This document shows, piece by piece, positions 63,880 through 64,000 of a stretch of 64,000 nt of DNA. Made by a program: the position numbers and the translations under genes. Every line of letters starts with the position of its first letter. Positions within the stretch are counted from its first letter, which is position 1. A model generated the notes under the pieces. It had not been told where the DNA came from. It did not search any database and saw nothing but the letters and a program-made list of their open reading frames with translations. Source of the DNA: Denticeps clupeoides (taxonomy: Eukaryota > Chordata > Actinopteri > Clupeiformes > Denticipitidae); contig NC_041719.1 in assembly GCF_900700375.1 (NCBI RefSeq), positions 11,673,734 through 11,737,733 on the forward strand, given 5' to 3'.

Positions 63880-64000
63880 GTTGGATCTCGACTGTTCCAC
63901 GGGCCCCACACAACTTCCGGCCAAGTTTGATTACGTCACGTTGTCCTTTAACGTTACTGGTGGGAGCTTAATAACTTAATAATTCACATAATAACTCATA
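63880..64000 (-). promoter_or_regulatory. lonp1: lonp1 5' leader/promoter (cut by window end)
   Basis: Just upstream of the lonp1 ATG are an ETS-type ACTTCCGG (63913-63920) and a CRE-like TTACGTCA (63931-63938). Both motif types are common in promoters of nuclear genes for mitochondrial proteins. The motifs may lie in the 5' UTR or promoter; the window ends before this is clear. Confidence 0.45.

Noticed and set aside
63880-63924. Upstream extension of lonp1 by 15 codons
   Set aside because: The extension has no ATG (it would start at TTG). The first ATG at 63879 gives a good mitochondrial presequence.

Overview
This is a stretch of a ray-finned (teleost) fish nuclear genome. The evidence is compact GT-AG introns, nine vertebrate protein-coding genes that can be assembled exon by exon, four Tc1/mariner-type transposon copies, tRNA-headed SINEs and LINE 3' fragments of kinds common in teleosts. 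There is no bacterial, phage, CRISPR or organelle sequence, and I saw no retrovirus-like element. All exon boundaries were read from the sequence and checked by reading-phase arithmetic. Only one exon (in lonp1) fails that check.

Layout. 1-5.77 kb: gene-poor DNA upstream of tie1, with a diverged 130-bp segment present twice. 5.77-16.34 kb (+): tie1, an endothelial receptor tyrosine kinase, 23 coding exons. 17.43-23.33 kb (+): mpl, the thrombopoietin receptor, 12 exons, with a Tc1 element in intron 9 and a long RNA-like hairpin in intron 11. 24.87-32.08 kb (-): orc1, origin recognition complex subunit 1, 18 coding exons. It shares a short CpG-rich divergent promoter with prpf38a (32.57-34.46 kb, +), a spliceosome factor. 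34.98-36.00 kb (-): an intronless 339-codon gene I do not recognise. 38.48-40.68 kb (+): abhd8, an alpha/beta hydrolase. 42.40-47.67 kb (-): ankle1, an ankyrin/LEM/GIY-YIG nuclease. 50.13-54.88 kb (-): lmnb2, a B-type lamin. 56.14-57.34 kb (+): rpl36, ribosomal protein eL36. 58.68-63.88 kb (-): lonp1, the mitochondrial Lon protease.

These are not an operon. They are neighbours with separate jobs: vascular and blood-cell signalling (tie1, mpl), DNA replication and genome maintenance (orc1, ankle1, lmnb2), RNA processing and translation (prpf38a, rpl36) and mitochondrial proteostasis (lonp1). In human, from memory, TIE1-MPL and ORC1-PRPF38A lie on 1p, while ABHD8-ANKLE1, LMNB2 and RPL36-LONP1 lie on 19p. 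The window therefore joins two mammalian linkage groups, with the switch between prpf38a and abhd8, where the unrecognised gene sits.

Most promising for a second look: the intronic hairpin in mpl, the unrecognised intronless gene, a one-base reading-frame break in a core lonp1 exon (probably an assembly error), a GC-AG intron in orc1, an altered second WSXWS box in mpl, and small introns made mostly of SINE sequence. I found no convincing entirely new biological system.
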